This document shows, piece by piece, positions 20,740 through 31,029 of a stretch of 64,000 nt of DNA. The notes beneath the pieces were generated by a model. It saw nothing but the letters and a program-made list of their open reading frames with translations, was not told the DNA's origin and made no database searches. Origin of the DNA: Xanthostigma xanthostigma. Lineage: Eukaryota; Arthropoda; Insecta; Raphidioptera; Raphidiidae. A program made the translations under genes and the position numbers. The number at the start of each line of letters is the position of its first letter. The stretch's first letter is position 1. The stretch spans positions 4,712,001-4,776,000 of the forward strand of contig OY754467.1 in the NCBI GenBank assembly GCA_963575645.1, read 5' to 3'.

Positions 20740-21426
20740 TTGCTGAAAAGTACTGTCAAACAAAATATTTTATAAAATGCGTGCCCACACTTGACAACAA
20801 CGCACTGGTGACGTACAGAGTTCATAAACTGTTTTACGATTACTGCGGCTTACTTTTGACAACTAACCAATGAAATTGAAATATTTAATTGCTGTTCAAA
20901 TGAGACGCCGTCTTTCACGCTGGTTACTCATTCATACGTACACTTATGTATTGCTGTCTAACAAATTGTAGCGAAATAGCAGTTTTGGTACAATTTTCTA
21001 CCATCTTATATGTGGACATACTTTTGTCTGCGACTGTACACGTTCTTAACCAAGAGTAGATAAAATTTAAACTGCTCCCGCCATTTTATAATATTACGAA
21101 GTCAACGGCAGCTTGCATCGCTCACAACGGAAATTCATTTGAAGTTAGTAAATTGTCTCTGGTTCATATTCAAGTAAGCGTAAAATCTTCTTTCGAAACT
21201 ACTCTACAAGTTTGGTTACTGTTACCTATTATTTTCAACCCTTTAGTGGCAATCTAAGTCACATTATTTGTACATTTTTTGCTGCAAGTAAGAGTTGTCA
21301 TTTTTTAATTGCATGCATTTTGGTACCTTCCCACAGCACAAGTAATTAGAATCTCTGATTCACTGAATTATGATTTTTACTATTCCATCCCACTAGTAGC
21401 GGGTAATGGCACTAGTTTAGGTTAAA
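20740..21426. other. Intron, nothing recognised
   Basis: No shared repeats apart from a possible CTAG-type end near 21394. No coding signal. Confidence 0.4.
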
Positions 21427-21900
21427 AATCACTTTCCAAAGTTTTACAATATCTTTTCGTTTTGAGGTCCCCCGAATCCAAATAACATATTTTTGGAAAA
21501 ACTCTGTGCGTCTGTTAGTTGATGCAGGTCAAACGGATGAGCGGATGGAAAGCAAATTTTGGGAGGATGTTTGGTATGCCAATATGAAGAGCCCTATTGT
21601 TTTTGGGGAAAATCGGCGCATGCGCAGAAGAGATATATGCTAAAATTGTGTTTTTTATATAATAATGGTATACTTTTCATAACGATTTATTATTCTATTG
21701 ATTTTTTCAAGAAAGTTTTGTTAAAAAAATGTTTTTCTAAACTTTATAGTTTTGGAAGTATTTTGAAAATAAAAAAAAATCAGCCGCTCTTTTGTTTTAT
21801 GGATGCTTTGATTAATTTTTACATGACGTGGAACATATTATGTAGCTAATCATGGCAACGAATAGCAAATATCATATTGAATACTAGCCATTACCCGCGT
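21427..21900 (+). repeat. Dispersed repeat K, copy 1
   Basis: Reverse match of 48993-49519. Shares AAATTTTGGGAGGATGTTTG and the terminal TGAATACTAGCCATTACCCG, whose reverse contains CTAG. Probably Helitron-related, not proven. Confidence 0.65.
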
Positions 21901-22497
21901 CACATCACGCTATATAAGATATTTGATTTCTTACTATATCAAATGTCAAAAGTTTGAAGTTATTTTCTGACAAAACGCTTTGTTTTCTAATTCAGTAGAA
22001 GCTCAGACAAGTGAATTTACTGAATATCACCTACATAAAGTATCTTCGAGGTGATTTCTTACGACGTCTTCTTTTACAAGGACAATGAACAGAATCCATG
22101 TTTCCTTTCATCAGGGAAAGGAAAAGAGGAAGGAGGTAATCCTTGTTTCTGCCTCAATGAATTAATAATAATTTGTTATAATAAAGGTATCAACATTAAT
22201 AATATTAGTCTGAACACGATTACATTTCTCTACGCGTTACAATCGTGTTTTGGTATCATAGTCGTTCAGTGTCACGTTTTATCTAACACTGAACTATCGT
22301 TTGTCCTGACTCCTGATAGCCTGATACTCACTTTCAGATAAAATGTGTCCACTTAGCCTTTCGTTTTCTTCAAAGCTGAATCATCACATAGCTGATACCC
22401 TGATACCCAGTTCCGGCGATCGCCTTGTTTTCACTCGTTGTTTGGCATTTCATTTATATTTGTTTGCCTGTTATTTTTACAAGCCTTTATTTAGTTT

Positions 22498-23140
22498 CAC
22501 CTGCGTCTGTAATCGAATCTTGCAAGTTAAATTTGACCCACTTCCCGTTATCCGATTGAGCTGAAATTTTGCATACGTATATAATTTCGATGACAATACA
22601 ATATTATAATAACTAACTTACCGTTCCGGGTTCGCCCGGTTGAAAATTGCTCTTTTACCTACTTCCCGTTATTCGATTGAGCTGAAATTTTGCATACGTA
22701 TGTAGTTCCGAGAACAATACAATATTGTAATAGCTAACTTACCGTTCCGGCTTTCTCCCGGATGAAAATCACACTTTTAACTACTTCCCGTTATTCGATT
22801 GAGCTGAAATTTTGCATACGTATGTAGTTCCGAGAACAATGCAATATTATAATAACTGACTTACCGTTCCGGCTTTCCCCCGGATGAAAATTGCACTTTT
22901 AACTACTTCCTGTTATTCGATTGAGCTGAAATTTTGCATACGTATGTAGTTCCGAGAACAATGAAATATTATAATAACTGACTTATCGTTCCGGCTTTCG
23001 CCCGGTTGAAAATTGCTCTTTTAACTACTTCCCGTTGTCCGATGGAGTTGAGAATTGGCATACGCATGAAGTTCCGATTACAATACAATATTATAATAAC
23101 TAACTGACCGGTCCGGTTTCGCCCGGGTGCAAATCGCACT
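22498..23140 (-). repeat. Five ~122-bp tandem units of family C copy 2
   Basis: CTTCCCGTTAT(T/C)CGATTG recurs at 22541, 22662, 22784, 22906 and 23028 (steps of 121-122). Each unit holds TGAAATTTTGCATACGTATG and a variant of CCGGTTTCGCCCGGGTG. Confidence 0.9.
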
Positions 23141-23144
23141 TTTA

Positions 23145-23468
23145 ATAAAACACACTAAAAACTTAAAAAAATAAACGAATTTTTTTCAAAAACAAGATTT
23201 ATTAGTTTAAAAATGAACTAAAAAGTTAAAAATAATTTTATGCCGACTAGAATTAAGTCGTTTTATACGTACTTATCACAGTCTCAAGTTTTCAAATAAA
23301 AGCGTGTAACATTTTAATAACAAGAGAGAACAAAAAGACGGTGCAACACGCTTTTATTTGAAAACGAGACTCTGATAAGTACGTATAAAACAACTTATGT
23401 CCAATCGGAATAAAATTGTTTTTAAGTTTTCAGTTCATTTTTAAACTAATAAAAGCTTGTTTAAAAAA
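23145..23468 (-). repeat. Long palindrome of family C copy 2
   Basis: Inverted arms with CTAATAAAAGCTTG / AAGATTTATTAG ends and AAATAAAAGCGTGTAACAT near the centre; counterpart of 4850-5137. Confidence 0.8.
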
Positions 23469-23474
23469 AAAAAA

Positions 23475-23834
23475 CAGTTGTGTGGTTTTAAGAAACCACG
23501 ACTCAAGTGAAACTTTTATTGGATTGTAGGCGTTGGATTGTAGACACTTATCCATCACGATTAATTATAAATAACAATATTCACATGAATACACTAATAA
23601 AAACATGTAAACACTGTACAGCACTTGCCCGCATGACAGACTGACTATGTGTTATACATACTACACGGTCAGCTGATGCTAACCATGGGCGCCGCCATAT
23701 TGGCCTTGGCTGCTCTACCGATCGCCTACTCCGAACGCCTTTCACTTTACCCCTACTCCGCGGCCGCCTGTAATGCGACATGCAACAGACGGCCAGAAAA
23801 ATTCGGGGCGATAGAATAAAAGTTTTACTTTAAA
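23475..23834 (+). mobile_element. Element M copy 2
   Basis: GTGTGGTTTTAAGAAACCAC start, AAAAGTTTTACTTT end, with a 14-bp duplication TTGGATTGTAGGCG-type near the left end. Inserted at the outer edge of the family C palindrome. Confidence 0.7.
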
Positions 23835-24540
23835 AATGGTTTATTTATTTTTACCTGATTTTATAAATACAATGTTTGTACTCGAAGCCTTTCTTTTGAC
23901 CTTCAGCAAACAAAATGCAAACTTTTTAAATCTATTTTGAATACAAACAAAAATAAGACCGTGGCTTCACCCTTTAAGAAGCGTAAGTATTTTTACAAGT
24001 TGTCCGGAAAGAGCTGCAAAATAAAATTTCTATCTTACGCAAATTTCACCGGTTCATATGATTGAGTTACGATGCTGTACTCTACAGAGAACCGGGGAAA
24101 ACCCGACGGGTTCAGCACACTCACTGAATCATAATAAGTAGACGGATGTGACATCGGTCCGTTGAGACACAATAGCTAACAGATTCTCCTCTTCCCTTAT
24201 TAATGCGTTCCTGTGTACAAATATATTATTATATAGCCGCGTATGTATATATTTCAAAACATTTGCACGTTATTAAATTTGTCATCGGTTTTACCCGCCA
24301 TGCATATTACACAAGAATTATTATCACAGAAATATAATATATAGGAAATGATTTACGTGATCGATAAATAATAATTATAATACATCCGAGCTTCAGGTGG
24401 ACATTTTAAACTTTAATCTTCGCCCCATTTAATATTTACAGCCTTTCGAATAAAGCGTTTACTATTTTAGCACGTTTTATTTGGGTAGTATTTAAACGAG
24501 TGACTGTAAATTACAATTTTGGGTGACAAAAATAATCAAT
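23835..24540. other. Intron, apparently unique
   Basis: No repeat shared within the window; no coding signal. Confidence 0.4.
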
Positions 24541-24542
24541 TT

Positions 24543-24740
24543 GGGTGACTAAATTACTAAGTGAGCGACTGACTGCGCGTGACGAGAAAATAATTGTTGG
24601 GTGACTAAATTACTAAGTGAGCGACTGACTGCGCGTGACGAGAAAATAATTGTTGGGTGACTAAATTACTAAGTGAGCGACTGACTGCGCGTGACGAGAA
24701 AATAATTGTTGGGTGACTAAATTACTAAGTGAGCGACTGA
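24543..24740 (+). repeat. 56-bp tandem repeat, about 3.5 perfect copies
   Basis: GGGTGACTAAATTACTAAGT begins at 24543, 24599, 24655 and 24711 with no visible divergence after the first boundary. Perfect identity suggests recent expansion. Confidence 0.95.
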
Positions 24741-24825
24741 ATAGAACTGCGTTTTCTAAAAAATATATATTTAATTGACTGTCAATTAGGTAAATATACA
24801 TTTTTTAGAAAACGCAGTTCTATTC
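24740..24825. repeat. Hairpin abutting the 56-bp array
   Basis: ATAGAACTGCGTTTTCTAAA and its complement TTTAGAAAACGCAGTTCTAT flank an AT-rich loop. Confidence 0.85.
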
Positions 24826-24841
24826 AAACAATTAACTATTT

Positions 24842-25062
24842 AATTCGCATACCCCGTTATCGTTCACCCCAGAATTGTTTTTTTAAAAACTCCACATTTT
24901 CCTCTTCCCGTTTCACTGCGAGACAATTCGCATACCCCTTTATCGTGCATCCCGGAATTACAATTCGCATACCCGTTTATCGTTCACCCCGGAATTATTT
25001 TTTTAAAAACTCCATCTTTGCCCCATCGCGTTTCACTGCGAGACAATTCGCATACCCTTTTA
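24842..25062 (+). repeat. 120-bp tandem repeat, ~2 copies
   Basis: ATTCGCATACCC occurs at 24843, 24925, 24963 and 25045; the 24843 and 24963 units run in parallel through TTTCACTGCGAGACAATTCG. Confidence 0.85.
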
Positions 25063-25136
25063 TAAAAAAAAGCGGTGGTTTTCAATCTTCATGAAAATGT
25101 GAGTTTTAAGTTGTAGTCTCAAAGTGAAAAAAAAAA

Positions 25137-25379
25137 TTGGTTGTCTGTAAAGTCGGTTTACGGACGATAGTTTTACGTGATAACGTATTCCGCTCGAATA
25201 TCATATTTAATAGTACCTAACCTAAATTTTAGTAGCTGTCAAACTTGGGCCGATCGTGCTTCTCTATCGCTTATACTGCGCTCTCGCTTGCACGCACAGG
25301 GTCAGGCGGAACGTTACGGCGTTACACTTTTTCGTGCGTGCAGCTGGTGTTTCATCAATTTATACGACGTTATCACGTC
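25137..25379 (+). mobile_element. Family F element, copy 4 (internally deleted)
   Basis: Both family ends present (TTGGTTGTCTGTAAAGTCGG; CGACGTTATCACGTC) but only 243 bp long, against ~540-660 bp for other copies. Confidence 0.75.
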
Positions 25380-25955
25380 GATGCGATGGTACATGCTTGA
25401 TGCTGTTAGTACACGATTGTATGTCGTATGAAAAGTAACGAGTAACGTAACGATACGAAAGTAACGGATACTGGTTCTTTAAGTAACGAATACATACGGG
25501 TACACAATTTTTCGTTACTTTTAGAGCTCTAGTGCGTACTGAACGGCAAGCTTTATACTGTGAATATCTACTGCCCTATCTACGTAACATTTTTACACTA
25601 ACCACGCCTATACTCTATCGTATGAAAGAAAACTTTTATCCCTTGTAAATCACTTGGCTTTAGTACACTCTGCCGGCATTTAAGGGAACTAATGAATTTA
25701 TAATCTACCTTAAGTCGTACACTGTTAATCTTGCAATCTCCATTAATTCCAGGTTATTGTCTTGGCAATTTTCTTTTATCACAATGCTATCATAAAAAAA
25801 TTCGATTAAACTTTTGAGATATTGCAACCCTCGTGGACAAAAGAGTCGTATATTCCATCAATAACGGAAGATGTTATCGTTTACTCAATCTTCAATGTAT
25901 AAACTTTAACAGTCCGATACAGAACTGTCGTTCGCACGGGCTGAAATCGAATTAT
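25380..25955. other. Intron, nothing recognised
   Basis: Includes GTAACG-rich sequence at 25430-25500. Confidence 0.4.
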
Positions 25956-25958
25956 CAA

Positions 25959-25989
25959 TCTATACTAATATATAAAGCTGAAGAGTTTA
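25959..25989 (+). mobile_element. Helitron A, 5' stub
   Basis: TCTATACTAATATATAAAGC and GAAGAGTTT, then sequence diverges. Confidence 0.6.
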
Positions 25990-26005
25990 TGATATATTTT
26001 ACATA

Positions 26006-26600
26006 CCAGTGTGACCTATGCGAATTATTCGCACTAAATTAGTATAATAATTATCACTTTACAAAATTATTTTTTAAATATGATTGCAGGTATTCAATTC
26101 GTTTCTAATTTTGCACACTGCTTATAACGTTCTTCTTTTTGTTGTATTACAATATGAAGCTCAGATGACAGATCGAAGAAATATTTTATTAAAATTGTCA
26201 TATAGAGGCGCAAGTAGCAAAAGCGTTGAGCTAAGTCGTCAGATGGCATCATGCAGCATTGCAGTGACGTTGTTCAGCGTTGCTCGCTGTTTCAAAATTA
26301 AAGCCGTCAGATGGCAGTATGCAATATTGTGTCTGTTGTATTACAATATGAAGGTCAGGTGACAGATCGAAGTGTTGACGTTGTTTCAAAATTAAAGTCG
26401 TCAGATGGCAGACGTTGTTCAGCGTTGCTGTATTTTAATTAATTTACAAAAACAAAAGCAATAATAAATTTTTTAGTTGTCGATGTCAGTAGAGCAAGCA
26501 ATTATCTGTAAAATGATATATAATTTATGTGGAGAAATTGTGAGGTTTTTTCTAAAAAGGGAGGCAAACATGTTTAACCTTTGTGTATTAATATATATGA
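26006..26600 (-). mobile_element. Helitron family L, copy 3
   Basis: Reversed 3' end CCAG (CTAG in relatives) at 26006-26009 and hairpin GCGAATTATTCGCAC; 5' TC at 26600 (TCATATATATTAATACAC). Flanked A and T as expected of Helitron insertion. The interior repeats CCGTCAGATGGCAG-like units. Confidence 0.8.
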
Positions 26601-26624
26601 TAATATGGTATGGCTGTCCGGTGT

Positions 26625-26790
26625 CTGTATATATAGTAACGGATTACAAAATCCACATACTGTGAGAGTTGTTTTTTTAATGAATTATACAGACGTTAGC
26701 TCAGTTAATTCAAATAAATAAAATCGTTACTTAGTCTGTAATTGAACAGTTTTAAAGATTCCTAGAGCGATTTTCATCACTTTTTTCTGT
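26625..26790 (+). repeat. Dispersed repeat BB, copy 2
   Basis: Reverse of 17570-17740; begins next to the 5' end of Helitron L copy 3. Confidence 0.6.
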
Positions 26791-26811
26791 TTATATTTTT
26801 TGAACCTATCT

Positions 26812-27095
26812 TCTATCTATACAGGAAGCTGAAGAGTTTGTTTGTTTGGTTGAACGCACTAATCTCAGGATCTTCTGGTTAGAATTAAAAACATTTTTTT
26901 TTTTGTTGGATAGTTCATTTATCGAGGAAGGCTATAGGCTATATAATATCACGCTACGGCCAATAGGAGCGGAGCATCAATGAAAAATGTAACTCATTTG
27001 TCCGTCCGACAAAAACTTTTGAACGGTAACTCCGATGATCATGAAATTTGGACACAACATTCATCTCGGTAAACTAATATGACCGTGCGTAGGAC
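26812..27095 (+). mobile_element. Helitron family A copy 6, 3' truncated
   Basis: TCTATCTATACAGGAAGCTG start, then the family body to GGACACAACATTCATCTCGG; terminal hairpin and CTAG missing. Confidence 0.7.
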
Positions 27096-27597
27096 CATCT
27101 TAAATTATTAAACTCTTGCTTGAATTTATAATTTTTTTAAATCAATTATATCAATTGTACACACTGATTGCACGCGGACGAAGTCGTGGGTATAAGCTAG
27201 TAGTCTATAGCTTCTCTTAATCGGGAATTCGAAGTTTAGTTGAAATTGAATTTAAATATAGTTTGATATCGCGCCAACTACTTCGACAAAAATCTCGTAT
27301 GGTAGGTAAATAAAATCTCACTTTAACTTTTCCACTCTTTTATATATCATTTTCGTTTAAATCCAACTTTTTACTTGTGTCATCTTAACTTTTCAATTTT
27401 TACTACACAAATGCGTCTTTATGATAATATTATTAATATTATTCCTGCAAGTTAATTTACTTCTTCTATATCACTGTAATTTAACTGGATTTTCGTTGTC
27501 AATGGATCCCATTTGCAATAACTCGGCATGTTGAAACGTCTTCACATATATCTAGGGTCACAAGAAAAAATGGTGCATTCCTTCAATTGTACATTTA
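27096..27597. other. Intron, nothing recognised
   Basis: AT-rich, no shared repeat seen. Confidence 0.4.
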
Positions 27598-27605
27598 GCT
27601 CCGTT

Positions 27606-27929
27606 CAGGGGTCGGCAACCTTTTGAGACGGGAGAGCTAAAAGTTACAATTTACAAAATTTCCCAGTTTTTAAAGAGCCACTAAACATTTTCGGTTCAGT
27701 ATTATAGTATTTGCTTATATATATATAGGTATAATATCCGAGGACGACACGTCGCGACGGGGGCGGTGCGGGTGAGACGCGAGTGGAAATGGCTGAGAGA
27801 TAGACACGGTGCTCAAGCATGGATCGATTGGACGATTTTTAAGGGTTTATATAAAAATAATTATTTTTTGCGTATGGAACTGGAGAGCCGCAACTTTACA
27901 TCAAAAGAGCCGCAAGTTGCCGATCCCTG
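27606..27929 (+). mobile_element. hAT MITE, TIR CAGGGGTCGGCAACC
   Basis: TIRs CAGGGGTCGGCAACCTTTT and GTTGCCGATCCCTG. Flanks GCTCCGTT (27598-27605) and GCTCTGTT (27930-27937) are an 8-bp target duplication with one mismatch. 324 bp; no transposase. Confidence 0.88.
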
Positions 27930-28296
27930 GCTCTGTTTTGCGTACGTGTGTCTCTACTAGTGATGTGCCGGATCGTTAAAAATGTATATCCGCGGATACG
28001 GATCTGAATACGGATTTTTGGTTTCAAGATCCGCGGATACGGATACGGATCTTAACTTTCTTAGAGTACGCGGCGGTAAATATTGCACATCGATCTTTGG
28101 AAAGAGACTATCTGTTATGGGAAAAAGTTATTGACCTCTTTTTAAGAGTTAACTCTCATAACAGATTGTCTCTTTCCAAAGATCGATGTGCAATATCTCA
28201 TTATAAAGATAGTTGATTTAGTACCTTTGAGTTATGCACTATTAGTATGGTACTCACTACGATAAATGTTTGCAATATAAAGATGCCAAATACGAT

Positions 28297-29527
28297 TTAA
28301 AAAAAATTTGAAAAGAAGTTTGACCCTGCAGGCCATCCCTGTAACTTCCCGCTATTTTCGAGTTCAAAACGCTCAAAAATATATAAAATATGGCAAGAAG
28401 TTTATTTTTTAGCTCTTCGAGCTCAAAAAAAAAACAATTTGTTACGAAATTTTCGTTCACTATATCTCATGAACAAATGAACCGATTTTGATGCGATTTG
28501 CGGCAGTCGACTCAATTTTTTATCCTTAAAAAGTAATTTATTACAGAAAAATCGATCTCATAGGAATTTTACGAGCAATTTAAAAAAAACACTTTTTTAC
28601 AAATTTTTCGTTCACGATATCTCATGAACAAATGAACCAATTTTGATCTGGTTTGCGGCGATCGACGCAGTTTTTTTAACTTAAAAAAGTAAATTATTAC
28701 AAAAAAATCGATTTGATAAGAATTTTACGAATAATTATAAAAAATTACTTTTTTCCTAATTTTTCGTTCACGTTATCTCATGAACAAATGAACCAATTTT
28801 GATCTGGTTTGCGGCGATCGACGCAGTTTTTTTAACTTAAAAAAGTAAATTATTACAAAAAAATCGATTTGATAAGAATTTTACGAGTAATTATAAAAAA
28901 TTACTTTTTTCCTAATTTTTCGTTCACGTTATCTCATGAACAAATGAACCAATTTTGATCTGGTTTGCGGCGATCGACGCAGTTTTTTTAACCTAAGAAA
29001 GTAAATTATTACAAAAAAATCGATTTGATAAGAATTTTACGAGTAATTATAAAAAATTACTTTTCTCCTAATTTTTCGTTCACGTTATCTCATGAACAAA
29101 TGAACCAATTTTGATCTGGTTTGCGGCGATCGACGCAGTTTTTTTAGCCTAAGAAAGTAATTTATTACAAAAAAATCGATCTGATAACAATTTTAAGAAT
29201 CATTTTAAAAAAACACTTTTTTACGATTTTTTCGTTCACGGTATCTCGTGAACAAATGAACCGATTTTGATGCGGTTTGCGGAAATCGACGCAGTTTGTT
29301 AAGGAGAAGAGCTGATTAGATTTTGGAATTATTCGGTTTAGTAGTTTAGAAAATATTTTACAAAAACAAATTTTTAAAAATTTTTGAAACTTGTTTTTTT
29401 AAGATTTCTCAAAATGTTTTGGGCCGAATCGTTTGAAATTTTCAGGAAGTCTAAGTTCACCAAGATCACGTCAGATGCCGCAAACCGCGTTTCAGTCGGA
29501 CACTCCGTTCAAAAGATATAAAAGGTT

Positions 29528-29589
<62 letters not shown>

Positions 29590-29760
29590 TACAGCCCTAC
29601 GGACATCATCGCCAAAATAGTTTTAATAGCTTCCTAGGACCTCAAAACGTCGAGATCTGGCGAAAACTCGATTTTCGAAAATCGGGGTGAAACCAATAAC
29701 TTCCCGATTTTTGAAAAAAAAAAAAAAAATTTTTTATTTTTTTTAAAGCGGGAAGTTAAA
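28297..29760 (+). mobile_element. Family H element, copy 2 (six 156-bp units)
   Basis: CGTTCAC recurs at 28454, 28609, 28765, 28921, 29077 and 29233 (steps 155-156), against three units in copy 1. Ends match copy 1, including the (CA)n tract at ~29540-29585 and terminal GCGGGAAGTTA. The empty site in hAT copy 2 fixes the boundaries. Confidence 0.85.
29538..29586. repeat. (CA)n microsatellite in family H
   Basis: About 22-24 CA units; the H copy 1 counterpart (15060-15080) has roughly nine. Confidence 0.9.
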
Positions 29761-30085
29761 AATAAAAAATAGTCTGAATGGAATTTAACAGGTTTTCATT
29801 ATTACCTAATCACCTATATATATAAAATTCCATCTATGAATTGAAAATTAATAAGGTAAAAGATCCGCCCAAAAACTAACGGATACGGATACGGATCTTT
29901 CTTCTCCCTCGGATATCCGCGGATACGGATATCCGGCACATCACTAGTCTCTCTACGCTTTCTGATGCGCTAAATCAGAAACCAAGATAGTGCAGATAAA
30001 AATACGCAAAATCTAAACCCTTTCCACAATAATATTTACCATTGCCTTAATTTGTTTTTATAGCGCTATTGTCTTTTGTTTTCAG

Positions 30086-30288
30086 GTGACGCAGACACCG
30101 ACGTAGTGGACAGCGACGGCGATAGTGGCGGCGGTATCGGTGCGGGCTCAATGACGTCTCAGCCGACGTCGAGCGTCGGTCCGACCGCGGGACCGACGGG
30201 CACCGGACTACCCTGCGTGGTTAACAACCGCACGATCTCACACGGCGACACGTTCCTTCTGGACTGCAGGACACAATGTGCTTGCCAG
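30086..30288 (+). CDS. Ccn: Ccn internal exon: acidic/Gly linker plus first half of VWC domain
   Basis: Internal coding exon of a secreted CCN-family matricellular protein (order IGFBP, VWC, TSP1, cystine knot). A pyrimidine-rich tract and AG at 30084-30085 precede it; CAG|GTAAAC gives the donor at 30289. It enters in phase 1 and leaves in phase 0. The first ~40 residues are a low-complexity linker rich in D, G, S, T and P, such as would join IGFBP to VWC. The VWC domain then starts: PCVVNNRTISHGDTF, then cysteines in LDC, TQC and ACQ. The order and spacing resemble the vertebrate CCN VWC start (C, ~14 residues, C, CxC). Base composition is clearly GC-richer than the surroundings. The IGFBP exon is not in the 30 kb upstream and must lie before the window. 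Family assignment rests on this exon together with the next two; the Ccn name follows the insect orthologue. Confidence 0.88.
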
Positions 30289-30452
30289 GTAAACCACCTA
30301 ACCTTACCTACAGTTTCTCTCCCCCTACTGACTAGGATATATTAATTGGATGAACAAAACTTATCGAGGTATCGGGTGAAAAACGATGCAAGTGAAGTTT
30401 CACTGAAATCAGTACTTTAACGTCTAATTTTCAGACATTTTTATCTCATTAC

Positions 30453-31025
30453 ACGCTTTATATTAACTTCACTTGTAAGTTTGTATGTATGTATGTTTGT
30501 TTGTTTGTAACCTTCGTTTGGACTACAGCAAGTGGTTTATTACTGTAGTATAATATGCCAGCACTGTAACTACAGTGGTTAGCCGTGCGGTCTAAGGCAC
30601 GGGTCTTCGCTGACGTCAACTCTCGGAATCGCGGGTCATGGGTTCTAATCCCGTCCACGCTGAAAAAAAAATTGTTTTTTTTTCGGCAAATTATTGACAA
30701 TAAATCGAACTAAAAAGTGGAAAATAAATATAGTTTAACAAAAACTAAAAAACACGCTTTATATCGAACCAAAAAGTAAAAACTATTTTTTTTTAAATAA
30801 GCTTAAAACAATAATGAATAAAAAATACTAGTATTATTGTGAAAAAAGCGTGGGCCGCTCCATGTACGAAAATGTGGAACAAAGCGCCCCACGCTTTTTT
30901 CACAATAATACTAGTATTTTTTTTTTCATTATTGTTTTAAGCTTATTTTAAAAAAAATATTTTTTACTTTTTAGTTCGATATAAAGCGTGTTTTTTAGTT
31001 TTTTTTAAACTATATTTATTTTTTT
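30453..31025 (+). mobile_element. Family D palindrome-plus-tRNA-like element, copy 2
   Basis: CACGCTTTATATTAACTTCA start, tRNA-like module 30571-30660, then a long inverted repeat with arms ~30722-30861 and ~30887-31024. The loop contains ATGTACGAAAATGTGGAAC. It lies just 165 bp downstream of the VWC exon, within the intron. Confidence 0.75.
30571..30660 (+). other. tRNA-Leu-like module in family D copy 2
   Basis: TTAGCCGTGCGGTCTAAGGC (A box of Leu/Ser type) and GGGTTCTAATCCCGTCCACG (T arm, B box). There is a long segment between them, as in long-variable-arm tRNAs. Acceptor stem not closed. Confidence 0.6.
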
Positions 31026-31029
31026 AACT

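Larger units (their letters stand above)
27958..29946 (-). mobile_element. hAT MITE family I copy 1, containing family H copy 2
   Basis: TIR TAGTGATGTGCCGGAT at both ends. Flanks GTCTCTAC (27950-27957) and GTCTCTCT are a decayed 8-bp duplication. It is the reverse complement of the compact copy at 49548-50026, with ~1.46 kb of family H inserted at about 28297. The GGATACGGAT-rich ends and the internal palindrome around 28085-28195 are shared. Confidence 0.85.

Noticed and set aside
24543-24740. CRISPR-like array
   Set aside because: Units are head to tail with no variable spacers; eukaryotic tandem repeat.
1-30085. Search for the IGFBP exon of Ccn
   Set aside because: No frame with the closely spaced IGFBP cysteine motif was seen; expected upstream of the window.
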